64,000 bases of DNA from Chloroflexota bacterium (GTDB lineage Bacteria; Chloroflexota; Dehalococcoidia; GIF9; AB-539-J10): positions 1 through 64,000 of the forward strand of contig JACAEN010000042.1 in the NCBI GenBank assembly GCA_013388845.1, given 5' to 3'. The notes under the pieces were generated by a model. The model was not told the DNA's origin, ran no database searches, and saw only the letters and a program-made list of their open reading frames with translations. Positions 15,986-25,659 of the stretch are shown one piece after another (positions within the stretch are counted from its first letter, which is position 1; every line of letters starts with the position of its first letter). A program made the translations under genes and the position numbers.

Positions 15986-17977
15986 ATGGTGCCTTTGGTC
16001 GTCAATACACCTGACCCCATGGTTAAAATCAGGGTAATGACTCCCAAGGATTACTCCACCCAGACGCTTAAAACTCTGCATACCATTGGTGCGCTTCATG
16101 TTGAGGAAAGCGAAGAGCTAAAGCCTGTAGACAAAGAAGCCATTGAACGGGAAAGAAAGAAAGTCAGTGAACTACTAACCAGCATTAACGATATATTAGC
16201 TTATCTACCGAAGGGAGAAAGGGTCTCGCTGGGAGAGGATTTGGAGGTCATATATGCCAGGCCCCTGGATGAAATTGACACCGAAGTGAGGGCGTTATGT
16301 ACTAAGCTCGGTAAAATGCATCAAATAGCAGCCAAACTCAACAATACAGTTAAGGAGCTAACAGAGCTAACCAAGTATCTGGGCTCTGTGAGTCAACAAT
16401 CCGATATCAGATTAAGAGACCTAAATTTTTCTGGAAGCTATCTGTTTTCTCGGGTTTTCGTGTTTCCTAACGAGCTATTTGAAACCCTCTACCCTAAACT
16501 CAGAGATTACCTACTCGAGAATATTATGACCTCGATAGAAAACGAGACCGTCTTATATGCTATTGCCAAAGTTGAAGACCGGGAAACCATAGAGTCTGCC
16601 GTCAAGGATGATGGCGGTAAAATTTTACAGATACCAGAAAAAGATTTGACACTGAGAGAATTCCTGGAAATGGCCGACGGTAATATTCACAACTTTGAAG
16701 AAGAATTGGCAAAGCTGCAGACCGAGATTGAAAGCAGAACCAGAGAGAATTTGAAGACGCTCGTCCTTTTCAGGGAGGCATTATCAGCCGAAACGGAAAG
16801 GTTAGCAGTTTTAGCCAAAGCCTGTGAGGCAAAATACATCACACTGATTCAGGGATGGATTCCAGGGGCTAGCGCTGAGGATACGATCTCTCAAATCAAA
16901 GAGAAGGTGGACTATGTGTTCGTTGATACCAGTAAGCCGCAAGAGGTTGAGGAGCCTCCCACCAAGTTTAGGAATTCTCGTGCCTTCCGGCCATTCCAGG
17001 TCGTGGTAAAGCTGTTTGGCGTCCCCAGATACAGGGAATGGGATCCCACACCTATAATATCTTACTCCTTTCCTTTTTTCTTCGGTCTGATGATGAATGA
17101 TGTCGCGTATGCCGCTATATTCTTATTATTCGCTAATCGTGGCTTGAGGATGTTTGTTGACGACCCCGAATCCGAAGGATTTAAGCTATTTCAGAGAATG
17201 CTCTATATAAGCGGTAGCGTCGGTCTCGTCTTTGGGTTGCTCACAGGCAGCTATTTTGGGAATTTTCACCAGATCTTCGGGATCGAGAGTTTGGCTCTTG
17301 CTGGGTGGATTGAATCACTACTTGGAAATCCCTTGTGGTTTATAATTCTCTCAATAATCATAGGCTTGATTCACGTAAATATAGCGCACATACTGACGCT
17401 CATTAAGGGGGCAAAAGCAGGTAATAAGGGAACGGTGGTCTGTAAAGTTGGGCTATTCTTACTGGAAATTGGAGCAATACCTTGGATCGCGCATAAGATG
17501 CTTCACGCAGATATCCCCATATTACCAGAACAAGTATATCCTATCCTGTTATACATCGCAGGTGCGGGCTTAATCCTGATTATCGCTTCTTACTTGGTAA
17601 TGAATGGTGCCCTTTTGGGGGGAATTTTCTCATTGTCTGAAGCAACCGGAATCTTAGGTGACGTTATGTCATATTGCCGACTGGCAGGTGTCGGTTTAGC
17701 TACCTATTACCTCGCTTACTCTTTCAATTTGATGGCTACCATATTACCTGATTTGATACCGGCAGTGATTCGAGTCGTTGCTGGACCGTTACTGGCAGTG
17801 ATAATTTTGCTTATTGGCCATACAATCAATTCAGCTCTCACCGGCATCTCCTGTTTTGTGCATTCCCTCAGGTTGTGTTTTGTGGAATTTCTCCTCAAGT
17901 TCTACGAAGGTGGCGGCAGGGAGTATAGTCCATTCCACTTGAAGACTCGACCGGTGTTTGCCAAAGCAAAATCTTAG
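15986..17977 (+). CDS. atpI: V/A-type ATPase subunit I (a subunit)
   Basis: A 663-residue stator membrane subunit that forms the ion half-channels. Residues 1-330 are the cytoplasmic coiled-coil arm (for example ESEELKPVDKEAIERERKKVSELL). The C-terminal half contains about seven membrane helices, with SYSFPFFFGLMMNDVAYA near 357-374 and an essential-Arg-type helix ILGDVMSYCRLAGVGLATYY near 556-575. An upstream TTG (15965) keeps the frame open, but ATG 15986, 10 bases after aggggg and directly after the previous stop, is preferred. Confidence 0.93.
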   Translation: MVPLVVNTPDPMVKIRVMTPKDYSTQTLKTLHTIGALHVEESEELKPVDKEAIERERKKVSELLTSINDILAYLPKGERVSLGEDLEVIYARPLDEIDTEVRALCTKLGKMHQIAAKLNNTVKELTELTKYLGSVSQQSDIRLRDLNFSGSYLFSRVFVFPNELFETLYPKLRDYLLENIMTSIENETVLYAIAKVEDRETIESAVKDDGGKILQIPEKDLTLREFLEMADGNIHNFEEELAKLQTEIESRTRENLKTLVLFREALSAETERLAVLAKACEAKYITLIQGWIPGASAEDTISQIKEKVDYVFVDTSKPQEVEEPPTKFRNSRAFRPFQVVVKLFGVPRYREWDPTPIISYSFPFFFGLMMNDVAYAAIFLLFANRGLRMFVDDPESEGFKLFQRMLYISGSVGLVFGLLTGSYFGNFHQIFGIESLALAGWIESLLGNPLWFIILSIIIGLIHVNIAHILTLIKGAKAGNKGTVVCKVGLFLLEIGAIPWIAHKMLHADIPILPEQVYPILLYIAGAGLILIIASYLVMNGALLGGIFSLSEATGILGDVMSYCRLAGVGLATYYLAYSFNLMATILPDLIPAVIRVVAGPLLAVIILLIGHTINSALTGISCFVHSLRLCFVEFLLKFYEGGGREYSPFHLKTRPVFAKAKS

Positions 17978-18002
17978 AAAGGAGTTTAGAAAGGAGTATA
18001 AA

Positions 18003-18482
18003 ATGGCATTTGATCCAACAGCATTGGCAATTCTGGGCGGGGCCATAGGATTGGCTGGAGGCATGGCAGGTTCTTCAATAGGTGTCGGTATCGCCGCATC
18101 TGCGGGAGCTGGCACGCTGGCTGAAGAGCCTGGGCAATTTAGAAATGTTATCCTGTTATCGTCTCTTCCCATGACACAGACCTTTTATGCGCTCATAGTT
18201 CTTATACTTATCATAACCACGGTGGTGCCAAAAATAGCTGGCATGCCTGATCCTGGTGGTAGTGGTCTGGCTGTGCTGGGCTGTGGTATCTTTGTCGCAT
18301 CCACTGAGGGTTTCTCGGCAGCATATCAGGGTGTTATATGTGCTTCAGGCATCTCGCTCTTGCCCAAGACAAAGGGAAAACTACTAACTACCACCATGAT
18401 ATTAGCCGTACTTGTTGAGCTGTGGGGTATACTGGGAATAGTGTTTAGTGTACTGACGCTAAGCTTGCTAGGGCTTTTCTAG
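18003..18482 (+). CDS. atpK: V/A-type ATPase subunit K (rotor ring proteolipid), double hairpin
   Basis: A 159-residue, four-helix rotor subunit made of two fused hairpins. The start ATG 18003 follows aaaggag at a good distance; an in-frame Met at 17958 lies within subunit I and is rejected. Residues matching the sodium ligands of Enterococcus hirae NtpK are present: Leu55, Thr58 and Gln59 (in LPMTQ), Gln109 (AYQG) and Glu139 (VLVELWG). Only the second hairpin carries the ion-binding carboxylate. This suggests Na+ coupling, which is inference from the motif. Confidence 0.93.
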   Translation: MAFDPTALAILGGAIGLAGGMAGSSIGVGIAASAGAGTLAEEPGQFRNVILLSSLPMTQTFYALIVLILIITTVVPKIAGMPDPGGSGLAVLGCGIFVASTEGFSAAYQGVICASGISLLPKTKGKLLTTTMILAVLVELWGILGIVFSVLTLSLLGLF

Positions 18483-18495
18483 AGGTGTCCTAAGA

Positions 18496-19077
18496 ATGGA
18501 GAAATTGAGCGAAGCTGTCTTAAACAAAGTAAACGCGGAGGCTCAGAGCATAATTCAGGAAGCTAAAGAGAAGGCGCGAGAGGAGATAGAGAAGGCCAAA
18601 AGGCAGAGAGAGGTGAGGTTCGAGGAAGAGAAGAGCAGAATGCTCGGAGAGGCGGAGGAAGAAGCTGCGAGGATTTTAGCACAGGCTTCCATCAAGGCAC
18701 GTCAAAGATTATCCAGTGCCAAAGCTGACATAATCACCAAAATAATTGACGGGGCGCGGAAAGAACTGTCTCAAATTTCAAGCGACGAAACTCACCTTCT
18801 AAACTTGATCAGCGAAGCTATAGACGGGCTCGGCGTGGATAAAGCCAGAGTTTATGTTTCCCCAAGAGATATAAGCACTGTAAAAAAGTTTCTTGGAGCG
18901 GATAAGAAATTGTCCGGCAAGATAGTAGAAGTCAGGGAATCCAATTGCTCGGGAGGGGTCATAGTTGAAGATGTTGAGGGGAAGCTCAGGATAGATAACA
19001 CTTTTGAAACCAGACTGGAGATGCTGCTACCCAAGCTGCTACCGGAGATAAGTAAGGAACTCTTTGAAACCACATAA
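18496..19077 (+). CDS. atpE: V/A-type ATPase subunit E (peripheral stalk)
   Basis: A 193-residue stalk subunit. The N-terminal half is a long charged helix (AEAQSIIQEAKEKAREEIEKA) that pairs with the small H/G stalk subunit. The C-terminal globular half has the family segment VDKARVYVSPRD near residues 114-125 and CSGGVIVEDVEGKLRIDNTFETRLE near 152-176, which binds the top of the catalytic head. It lies 13 bases after subunit K. Confidence 0.9.
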   Translation: MEKLSEAVLNKVNAEAQSIIQEAKEKAREEIEKAKRQREVRFEEEKSRMLGEAEEEAARILAQASIKARQRLSSAKADIITKIIDGARKELSQISSDETHLLNLISEAIDGLGVDKARVYVSPRDISTVKKFLGADKKLSGKIVEVRESNCSGGVIVEDVEGKLRIDNTFETRLEMLLPKLLPEISKELFETT

Positions 19078-19086
19078 GGAAAAGTT

Positions 19087-20121
19087 GTGCTCAATCCAAG
19101 ATACGCATTCATATCTGCTTGTCTGAAAGGCGAGGAACCTAAAACTGTCACCTCCGAGCATATAGATAAAATGATGGCAGCATCCAATCTCCAGGATGCG
19201 CTAGCCATCATCAGAGAGACCGATATAGGAAGCTATCTGGAGGGATTGCCTGTTAGGACTTTTGATGACCTAGATCAATGCCTGTGGAGCTATCTCGCGC
19301 AGCGCATCCAATATGTAGAAGCATTCAAGTTCCTGCCCAAAGACGTTCTGAAACTATCCAGGGCATACGTAGTGAAGTATGATGTCTCCAACGTTAAAGC
19401 TGCTCTACAAAGCATCGCCATTGGTAAGAAAGCCAGCATGATACCAGTTGGGATTATCTATAATAGCGGGTTACTAGATGAACTCTCCAAGGCTGAGAAT
19501 ATAGATGACATCATCGAGCTACTTACCAAGTGCAAACTGGGAGATTATGTACCTGCGCTGGAACAGTACAAAGGAGATAAAGGCGCAAAGTCGAAACTCC
19601 TTGCCGAAGCTAGATTAGATGGTGAGTATTACAAAAACATGTTAAACATGGCCAGAAGAATAAAAGATGGCTTTGTACTTGCTCAGGCTTTCGGCCTAAT
19701 CATAGACTTGGCAAACCTGCAAATCGCCATGAGAGCCATAATTGAGGGCATAGGAGCTGATGCTACTGAATTTGTTATTGCTGGCGGCTACAGGATTACC
19801 GACAAAGCCATTAAAGAATTACTACCTCTTAAAATAACCGACATACCTGCCAGGCTGGAGGATGCCCAATATCAGGAAATAGCCAATGAAGTATCCGCTC
19901 ATTATGATAAGACAAAAAGCATCACGGCTGTTGACGAAATCATTGACAAACACAAGTTCAGGATACTTAAGGAAATGCTGTCACCTCGAGTGCTATCCCC
20001 CCTGGTAATGGCCTGGTATCTAATCCTCAAAGAGGTTGAAATACGGAACCTACGGCTAGCTCTAAAAGCCATAGTCGATGGTGTTTCTGTTCAGGAAATA
20101 AAGAATTACTTGGTGTTTTGA
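19087..20121 (+). CDS. atpC: V/A-type ATPase subunit C (central stalk socket)
   Basis: A 344-residue helical subunit homologous to archaeal AtpC and eukaryotic d, the funnel that joins the membrane ring to the central stalk. It begins with GTG, nine bases after subunit E. Family features include YAFISACLKGEEPK at the start, EYYKNMLNMARRIKDG near residues 180-195 and KEVEIRNLRLALKAIVDGVS near 314-333 at the C-terminus. Confidence 0.9.
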   Translation: MLNPRYAFISACLKGEEPKTVTSEHIDKMMAASNLQDALAIIRETDIGSYLEGLPVRTFDDLDQCLWSYLAQRIQYVEAFKFLPKDVLKLSRAYVVKYDVSNVKAALQSIAIGKKASMIPVGIIYNSGLLDELSKAENIDDIIELLTKCKLGDYVPALEQYKGDKGAKSKLLAEARLDGEYYKNMLNMARRIKDGFVLAQAFGLIIDLANLQIAMRAIIEGIGADATEFVIAGGYRITDKAIKELLPLKITDIPARLEDAQYQEIANEVSAHYDKTKSITAVDEIIDKHKFRILKEMLSPRVLSPLVMAWYLILKEVEIRNLRLALKAIVDGVSVQEIKNYLVF

Positions 20122-20125
20122 TACA

Positions 20126-20476
20126 ATGCCTATCCAACACTTAGATATAGCTGTCATAGGAGACGAAGAGCTGGTCAACGCATTGAGATTGGCTGGCATC
20201 AGCAAGCATTACACGATAAAGGGCAATCATGACGTTCGTGAAAATGTCAGGAAAACCCTGACCGAGCTACTGGCCGAGCCCAATGTGGGCATAGTAATTA
20301 TATTAGAGGACTATGCACAATATGTTGAAGACCTGCTGACCCAGATTAGAAAAAGGAAAGGAACAACCCCTGTAATCGTCGAAGCTCCGTCGAAGTTTGG
20401 CACAAAGTATCCAAATGTTAGAGAATATTACCGGGCGCTTATCAGAGAATCTATAGGGTTTGAAATAGAAATTTGA
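20126..20476 (+). CDS. atpF: V/A-type ATPase subunit F (central stalk)
   Basis: A 116-residue central-stalk subunit with a Rossmann-like core: IAVIGDEELVNALRLAGIS near residues 7-25 and VGIVIILEDYAQYVEDLL near 52-69. The subunit F pattern PVIVEAPSK is seen near 86-94. It lies four bases after subunit C in the usual gene order. Confidence 0.92.
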   Translation: MPIQHLDIAVIGDEELVNALRLAGISKHYTIKGNHDVRENVRKTLTELLAEPNVGIVIILEDYAQYVEDLLTQIRKRKGTTPVIVEAPSKFGTKYPNVREYYRALIRESIGFEIEI

Positions 20477-20504
20477 GATTATAGTAAAGTAGGAGGATAA
20501 AGAC

Positions 20505-22256
20505 ATGGGCAAAATATGGAGAGTTTCCGGTCCTCTAGTCATCGCTGATGACATGAAAGGTTCCCAAGTTTACGAAGTTGTCGAGATAGGTGAAGAAGGG
20601 CTTGTCGGGGAGATAGTAGGACTGGAAGGGGAGAAGGCCATAATCCAGGCACACGAAGATACTCTGGGATTGAAAGTTGGCGAAGTGGTGAGAGGAACGG
20701 GAAGAGTATTAAGTGCCGAGCTAGGCCCCGGACTCGTGGGCTCTATTTACGATGGGCTACAAAAATCCTTGCTTACCCTGGGTGAGAACATTGGCCCGTT
20801 TATAAAACGGGGTGCTAAAGCCTCAGCTCTCCCCCGCGACAAAAAGTGGCAGTTCACACCTAAAGTCAAAGTCGGGGATGCTGTCAGTCAAGGGGATATA
20901 ATAGGCGTAGTGCCGGAGACTAATCTGATAGAACACAGGATAATGGTGCCCGTGGGAATCCAAGGCACGATAAAGGAGATACGCCAAGGCGACTACACTG
21001 TCGAAGAGCCTGTAGCCTGGGTAGAGCATAATGGCGAAGTAAAAGAACTCACGCTGATGCAAGTGTGGCCAGTAAGAAAGCCCAGACCTTATAAGCAGAG
21101 GCTGGACCCTGCGGGCTTGCTCACCACTGGGATGCGAATTTTGGATTACATGTTCCCCTTAGCTCTTGGTGGCAAAGCCTCTATACCTGGAGGTTTTGGT
21201 ACCGGGAAAACCGTTGCCCTGCAGCAGCTAGCTAGATGGGCTCAGACACATCTGAACATCTACGTTGGCTGTGGCGAAAGGGGCAACGAGATGGCAGACG
21301 TGCTTTACAGCTTTAGGCAACTCAAGGACCCCAATACAGGAAGATTACTACAAGAGAAGGAGATTTTTATAGCTAACACCTCTAACATGCCCGTTGTAGC
21401 CAGGGAAGCAAGTATTTTTGTGGGCATTACTATGGCCGAGTATTTCCGGGACATGGGCTACGATATTTTGCTGGTTGCTGATTCGACTTCGAGATGGGCT
21501 GAAGCCATGAGGGAGATGAGTGGCAGACTGGAGGAAATGCCAGGGGAAGAAGGTTTTCCTTCCTATATGGGCTCTCGACTTTCCTCTTTCTACGAAAGAG
21601 CCGGAATGGTTGAATGCTTAGGTAATCCTCCAAGAAAGGGCTCAGTGACAGTAGCCGGTGCGGTAAGTCCCCCGGGAGCTGACTTCAGCGAACCGGTAAC
21701 CCAAAACACACTTAGAATAATAGATGCCTTGTATGCCTTGGATGTTTCCCTGGCCAATAAGAGACATTTTCCAGCTATAAACTGGCTTACCAGTTATAGC
21801 CTTTATGTAGATGCAGTCAAAGATTGGTGGAATGAGCACGACCCAGGGTGGGAGAATACCCGAGCTAGTGCCTTGAGAGTATTGCAGCAGGAGGCTGAAC
21901 TGGAGGAAATTGTCAGACTCGTCGGTCCCGAAGCTTTGCCCGAAGGAGACAAATTATTGCTTCTTATCGCCAGGATGATACGTGAGGACTTCCTTCAGCA
22001 AAGCGCCTATCACGAAGTCGATACCTACTGCGTGCCCAAAAAAGCAGGGCTTATGCTTAAGACAATAATGAAGTTCTACGAACTAGCTCAGGAGATGTTA
22101 AATTCAGGGGCAGGCATTGAGAGTATTCGTTCCTCACCCATGGTGTACAAAATATCCAGGATGAAAGACATACCCAACGAGGTCTTTGAACACAGAATCA
22201 AAGAATTGTGGTCGGAGATGGAACAAAGCATGGTAACTGGCAAACGCGTTCCCTGA
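20505..22256 (+). CDS. atpA: V/A-type ATPase catalytic subunit A
   Basis: The 583-residue catalytic subunit that hydrolyses or makes ATP. The P-loop GGFGTGKT follows the subunit A signature GGKASIPGG near residue 225. The A-specific bulge domain lies between the N-terminal barrel and the P-loop ([25 protein letters not shown]). [29 protein letters not shown] near residues 327-355 holds the conserved catalytic-site segment. A strong aggagg site precedes the ATG. Length is normal. Confidence 0.97.
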   Translation: MGKIWRVSGPLVIADDMKGSQVYEVVEIGEEGLVGEIVGLEGEKAIIQAHEDTLGLKVGEVVRGTGRVLSAELGPGLVGSIYDGLQKSLLTLGENIGPFIKRGAKASALPRDKKWQFTPKVKVGDAVSQGDIIGVVPETNLIEHRIMVPVGIQGTIKEIRQGDYTVEEPVAWVEHNGEVKELTLMQVWPVRKPRPYKQRLDPAGLLTTGMRILDYMFPLALGGKASIPGGFGTGKTVALQQLARWAQTHLNIYVGCGERGNEMADVLYSFRQLKDPNTGRLLQEKEIFIANTSNMPVVAREASIFVGITMAEYFRDMGYDILLVADSTSRWAEAMREMSGRLEEMPGEEGFPSYMGSRLSSFYERAGMVECLGNPPRKGSVTVAGAVSPPGADFSEPVTQNTLRIIDALYALDVSLANKRHFPAINWLTSYSLYVDAVKDWWNEHDPGWENTRASALRVLQQEAELEEIVRLVGPEALPEGDKLLLLIARMIREDFLQQSAYHEVDTYCVPKKAGLMLKTIMKFYELAQEMLNSGAGIESIRSSPMVYKISRMKDIPNEVFEHRIKELWSEMEQSMVTGKRVP

Positions 22257-22272
22257 GGAAAGGAGGACTTTT

Positions 22273-23676
22273 ATGGATTTTTCTTCGCTTTACGTCAAAG
22301 AAGGAAGAGCAATCAATAAGGCTAAGGGAGCCTTGCTCGTAGCTGAAAGCATCCCCGGTATAAAATTTAATGAGATGGTTGATGTCCAGCTTGGGAATGG
22401 CGAGATAAAAGGTGGTCAAGCCATAGACATCAGTGAAAAGGCAACTATCATCGAGGTATTTGGTGGCGTCAGCGAAGTAGACCTCATCGGAAGCAAGATA
22501 AGGTGTAAGGGCGAAACTTTGAAGTTGCCAGTATCTATGGACATTTTAGGGAGAATCTTTAATGGGATGGGAGAACCAATAGATGGAGGCCCGCAGGTGA
22601 TTCCCGAAGATTACCTGGATATTAACGGTGAGCCCATAAACCCCGCCCTCCGCCAGCCTCCAGCAGAATTTATTGAAACGGGAATCTCGGCGATAGATGG
22701 CTTGAACGCATTAGTCAGAGGGCAAAAATTGCCCATATTCAGCGGCTCGGGACTGCCTCACAACCGAATTGTAGCTCAAATAATCAGACAGGCAACCGTA
22801 AAGGGCAAGGAGGAAAGATTCGCCTTAGTGTTTGCGGCTATTGGCATCAGTTACGATGATGCCTCCTTTTTCATGAAGAATCTGGAAAGGACGGGGGCAC
22901 TGGAGAGAACTGTGGCCTTTATCAATACCGCATCAGACCCTGTTATCGAGCGAATATCAACACCACGGCTAGCTTTAACCGCAGCCGAATATCTGGCCTG
23001 GAAAAGGAATATGCATGTGCTAGTCATACTCACTGACATGACCAATTATTGCGAAGCGCTCCGCGAACTTTCTTCCATGCGAGAGGAAATACCTTCCAGA
23101 AGAGGATATCCCGGGTATATGTACACTGACCTGGCCACAATGTATGAGAGAGCAGGCAGGATTTTTGGTAAAGAGGGCTCAGTGACTATAATGCCCATTT
23201 TGACTATGCCTGACGATGATATAACACATCCCATACCCGACCTTACCGGCTATATAACCGAGGGACAGATTGTCCTTTCCCGAAATCTAGAAAGAAAAGG
23301 AATATACCCACCCATAGATGTATTCTTATCTCTTTCCCGAATGATGAAAGAAGGCATTGGGCCGGGCAAGACCAGGGAAGACCACAACAATGTCTTCATG
23401 CAATCCTACGCTGCTTATGCTGAAGGATGCTACCTCAGAGAGATATCCACCATTATAGGTGCCGAGGCACTAAGCGAAAGAGACAAAATATATTTGACCA
23501 ACGCCGATGAGTTCGAGAGAAAATTCATATCTCAAGGTGAGTCGGAGAAAAGAACGGTAGAACAAACCCTGGATACAGCTTGGGGGCTATTTTCAGCACT
23601 GCCTGAAGAAGATTTGAAACTTATTAGAGAAGAGTTTATCAAGAAGTATCTTCCCGAGTATCGGAAGTCGAAGTAG
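22273..23676 (+). CDS. atpB: V/A-type ATPase subunit B (non-catalytic)
   Basis: The 467-residue regulatory nucleotide-binding subunit that alternates with subunit A in the head. It lacks a canonical P-loop and has the B-type [15 protein letters not shown] near residues 156-170. [22 protein letters not shown] near residues 276-297 and the C-terminal helical domain ending KYLPEY are typical. It lies 16 bases after subunit A. Confidence 0.97.
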   Translation: MDFSSLYVKEGRAINKAKGALLVAESIPGIKFNEMVDVQLGNGEIKGGQAIDISEKATIIEVFGGVSEVDLIGSKIRCKGETLKLPVSMDILGRIFNGMGEPIDGGPQVIPEDYLDINGEPINPALRQPPAEFIETGISAIDGLNALVRGQKLPIFSGSGLPHNRIVAQIIRQATVKGKEERFALVFAAIGISYDDASFFMKNLERTGALERTVAFINTASDPVIERISTPRLALTAAEYLAWKRNMHVLVILTDMTNYCEALRELSSMREEIPSRRGYPGYMYTDLATMYERAGRIFGKEGSVTIMPILTMPDDDITHPIPDLTGYITEGQIVLSRNLERKGIYPPIDVFLSLSRMMKEGIGPGKTREDHNNVFMQSYAAYAEGCYLREISTIIGAEALSERDKIYLTNADEFERKFISQGESEKRTVEQTLDTAWGLFSALPEEDLKLIREEFIKKYLPEYRKSK

Positions 23677-23687
23677 GTGCCGAGGAA

Positions 23688-24317
23688 ATGCCGGAACTAA
23701 TCAAAGTTAGACCTACAAAAATTGAGCTGGTAAAACTAAAACGCCGACTTGCGTTGGCGCAAAGAGTACAAAAGATAGTAAAGGACAGGCTTTCCATACT
23801 AACCATGGAATTTTTACAAACAGCAAGAGATACAGTGGAAGCCAAGGGAAAACTACTCGATGAACTAGCCAAACTTTATAAGGCACTATCCATCGCCGCC
23901 GGCTACCACGGGTACATAGCTCTGGAAAAGGAACTAATAGCCACCGAGGCCGATTTGAAAGTCACCGCTGGCTTAAGAAATGTAGCCGGTGTGCGAATCC
24001 CATCTTTTGAGGTTACCGACGGTGCAAAGCCAATGAGAAGATACAATCTAGTTGATACCTCCTCATGGTTAGACCAGGCAGCACAATTATCCAAAGAATG
24101 CCTCAAAGCCATCGTGGAGCTGGCTGAACTTCAGAGGAATTTTGAATTACTGGCCATGGAAATAAATAGGACAAAGAGGATAACCAATGCTCTGGAATAT
24201 GTGGTAATCCCCGGACTACAAACGACGATAAATTACCTAAATATGAAGTTCGAGGAAAGAGACAGAGAAGAGAAAGCGCGACTGAAACGTGTGAAAGTGC
24301 TGGTCGCTCGAGGATAG
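23688..24317 (+). CDS. atpD: V/A-type ATPase subunit D (central rotor shaft)
   Basis: A 209-residue antiparallel coiled-coil rotor shaft. The N-terminus PTKIELVKLKRRLALAQRV and the C-terminal segment INRTKRITNALEYVVIPGLQ near residues 159-178 are strong family signatures. It ends four bases before the UPF0216 gene, suggesting a shared transcript. Confidence 0.95.
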   Translation: MPELIKVRPTKIELVKLKRRLALAQRVQKIVKDRLSILTMEFLQTARDTVEAKGKLLDELAKLYKALSIAAGYHGYIALEKELIATEADLKVTAGLRNVAGVRIPSFEVTDGAKPMRRYNLVDTSSWLDQAAQLSKECLKAIVELAELQRNFELLAMEINRTKRITNALEYVVIPGLQTTINYLNMKFEERDREEKARLKRVKVLVARG

Positions 24318-24321
24318 ACAA

Positions 24322-24780
24322 ATGCCTAAGCCTTTACAAGATGAAGCAAAACAATCTCCCTACGAAAAAATGCTCCAGGAATGCCTGAGAGGCGAACTCA
24401 GGATAGTGAATTCTGGGTTACCACAAAGCCAAAAACGGCTATCAAATCTATTAACCGAGGAATATCCTCATGTGGTATGTAACGATGGCAGCATCCACCC
24501 CTTTAAGAAAAGTGAACTTGCATATCTGGCAAGCATACTAGACAGTGATGAACAGAAAGCATTGTTATTACCCATGCTTATAGAGGTAGGAGCAAATCAA
24601 GGCGAAGCAGCCATAATATGTGGAGGGGAAATAGAGGAGAAAGTCATATCAAAAGCACTTAATATGCCGGTCACATGCGAGGAAAGAAGGATTAGGATAT
24701 ATAAACCACAACTAGCTTTGCTAAGGAGGAAGTTCAAAACCACAACCGTATATGTATTCTCTCCTAAAATCGTTGCCTAA
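24322..24780 (+). CDS. UPF0216 (DUF61) family protein
   Basis: A 152-residue protein resembling UPF0216/DUF61, a family I know mainly from archaea and whose function is unknown. Family-like segments are the LPQSQKRLSNLLTEEYPHVVCNDGS stretch near residues 34-58, FKKSELAYLASIL near 61-73 and the C-terminal RIRIYKPQLALLRRKFKTTTVYVFSP. It starts four bases after subunit D, so it is the tenth gene of the ATPase transcript. The linkage suggests the whole block was acquired from, or exchanged with, archaea; this is inference. Confidence 0.7.
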   Translation: MPKPLQDEAKQSPYEKMLQECLRGELRIVNSGLPQSQKRLSNLLTEEYPHVVCNDGSIHPFKKSELAYLASILDSDEQKALLLPMLIEVGANQGEAAIICGGEIEEKVISKALNMPVTCEERRIRIYKPQLALLRRKFKTTTVYVFSPKIVA

Positions 24781-24914
24781 TTTGCCCAACCACCCCGATG
24801 TAATCAGAGCAGTTTTCTTATTCCTGTACCGCCAAGCTATTAGGAGTATGCTCTTTAGGCCAGAAGCCATTGACAAACATCGCCACTTAGGAGATAATCA
24901 CTTTATTGAATTCA

Positions 24915-24942
24915 CCCACAAAAATCTTGCGATTTTCGTGGG
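24915..24942 (+). terminator. Hairpin after the ATPase operon
   Basis: Arms of 12 bases (cccacaaaaatc and gattttcgtggg, one mismatch) surround a 4-nt loop. No T-run follows, so termination would not be purely intrinsic. The surrounding 24781-25012 interval has no convincing gene. Confidence 0.4.
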
Positions 24943-24976
24943 AACCTGACAGATGTAGAAATTAAATTTATCAAGG

Positions 24977-25002
24977 CCCAAAAAGTCTGGTAACTTTTTG
25001 GG
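24977..25002 (+). promoter_or_regulatory. Hairpin occluding the rpsP ribosome-binding site
   Basis: Perfect 10-base arms (cccaaaaagt and actttttggg) enclose the loop ctggta. The 3' arm contains most of the gggg that would act as Shine-Dalgarno sequence nine bases before the rpsP ATG. It could control S16 translation. Confidence 0.5.
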
Positions 25003-25012
25003 GTTGATTTAA

Positions 25013-25282
25013 ATGGTTAAAATTAGATTACGCCGCATGGGTAGAAGAAATAGACCATTCTACCGAGTGGTAGTAGCGGATAGTCACTCTCCCCGCAATG
25101 GTAAATTTATTGATATTATCGGCCACTACAATCCTTTGACTGACCCCGCAACTATCAGCATTGATGAAGAAAAAGCTTTAAAATGGCTTAGATATGGAGC
25201 TCAGCCTACAGATACGGTACGCAGCTTGCTTGGCAAACTAGGCATTATGGATAAAGTTAAGCCGACCTCAGGCCAAAACTAA
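25013..25282 (+). CDS. rpsP: 30S ribosomal protein S16
   Basis: An 89-residue small-subunit ribosomal protein. The signature [21 protein letters not shown] at the N-terminus and [20 protein letters not shown] near residues 40-60 are diagnostic. It is followed after 14 bases by the KH protein gene. The usual downstream neighbours rimM, trmD and rplS are not here, and ffh is 6 kb away. Confidence 0.97.
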   Translation: MVKIRLRRMGRRNRPFYRVVVADSHSPRNGKFIDIIGHYNPLTDPATISIDEEKALKWLRYGAQPTDTVRSLLGKLGIMDKVKPTSGQN

Positions 25283-25296
25283 CTTAAGGAGGCGAA

Positions 25297-25524
25297 ATGA
25301 AAGACCTGCTGGAATACATTATCAAAGCCATTGTGTCACAACCTGACGCAGTAAAGATCACCGAGGAAAACAGTGATGAGGGCCTGTTAATTAAATTAGA
25401 AGTTGCTCCCGATGACAAAGGAAGGGTCATCGGTAGGCAGGGTCGCGTAGCTCAAGCGCTACGAACGCTACTTCGAGTAAAAGCAGCTAAACAAGATACC
25501 AGAGTCAGACTGGAAATACTGTAG
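25297..25524 (+). CDS. khpA: KH-domain RNA-binding protein
   Basis: A 75-residue KhpA/YlqC-type RNA-binding protein. The KH signature is VIGRQGRVAQALRTLL near residues 46-61. Relatives bind sRNAs and affect ribosome biogenesis and cell size in Gram-positive bacteria. Pairing with rpsP is conserved in many bacteria. aaggagg precedes the start. Confidence 0.93.
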   Translation: MKDLLEYIIKAIVSQPDAVKITEENSDEGLLIKLEVAPDDKGRVIGRQGRVAQALRTLLRVKAAKQDTRVRLEIL

Positions 25525-25659
25525 TTAGGATTGACAACAGATCCGATTTCCAAGGTTTATCAACCCTTAATTATGCGCACACCTCGGATCACATTTCTCA
25601 AGAAGGCTGGCAATCCTTTTGAAGGGGATTGTCAATCCTCAGAGTAGTTTCTGCCCTCA

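Noticed and set aside
17958-18002. Upstream start of V/A-ATPase subunit K
   Set aside because: It lies inside subunit I and lacks a ribosome site, while ATG 18003 has a clear aaaggag.
24752-24949. Plus-strand 65-codon frame after UPF0216
   Set aside because: It starts within UPF0216, has no ribosome site and its end is made by a hairpin arm (24915-24942). No family is recognised.
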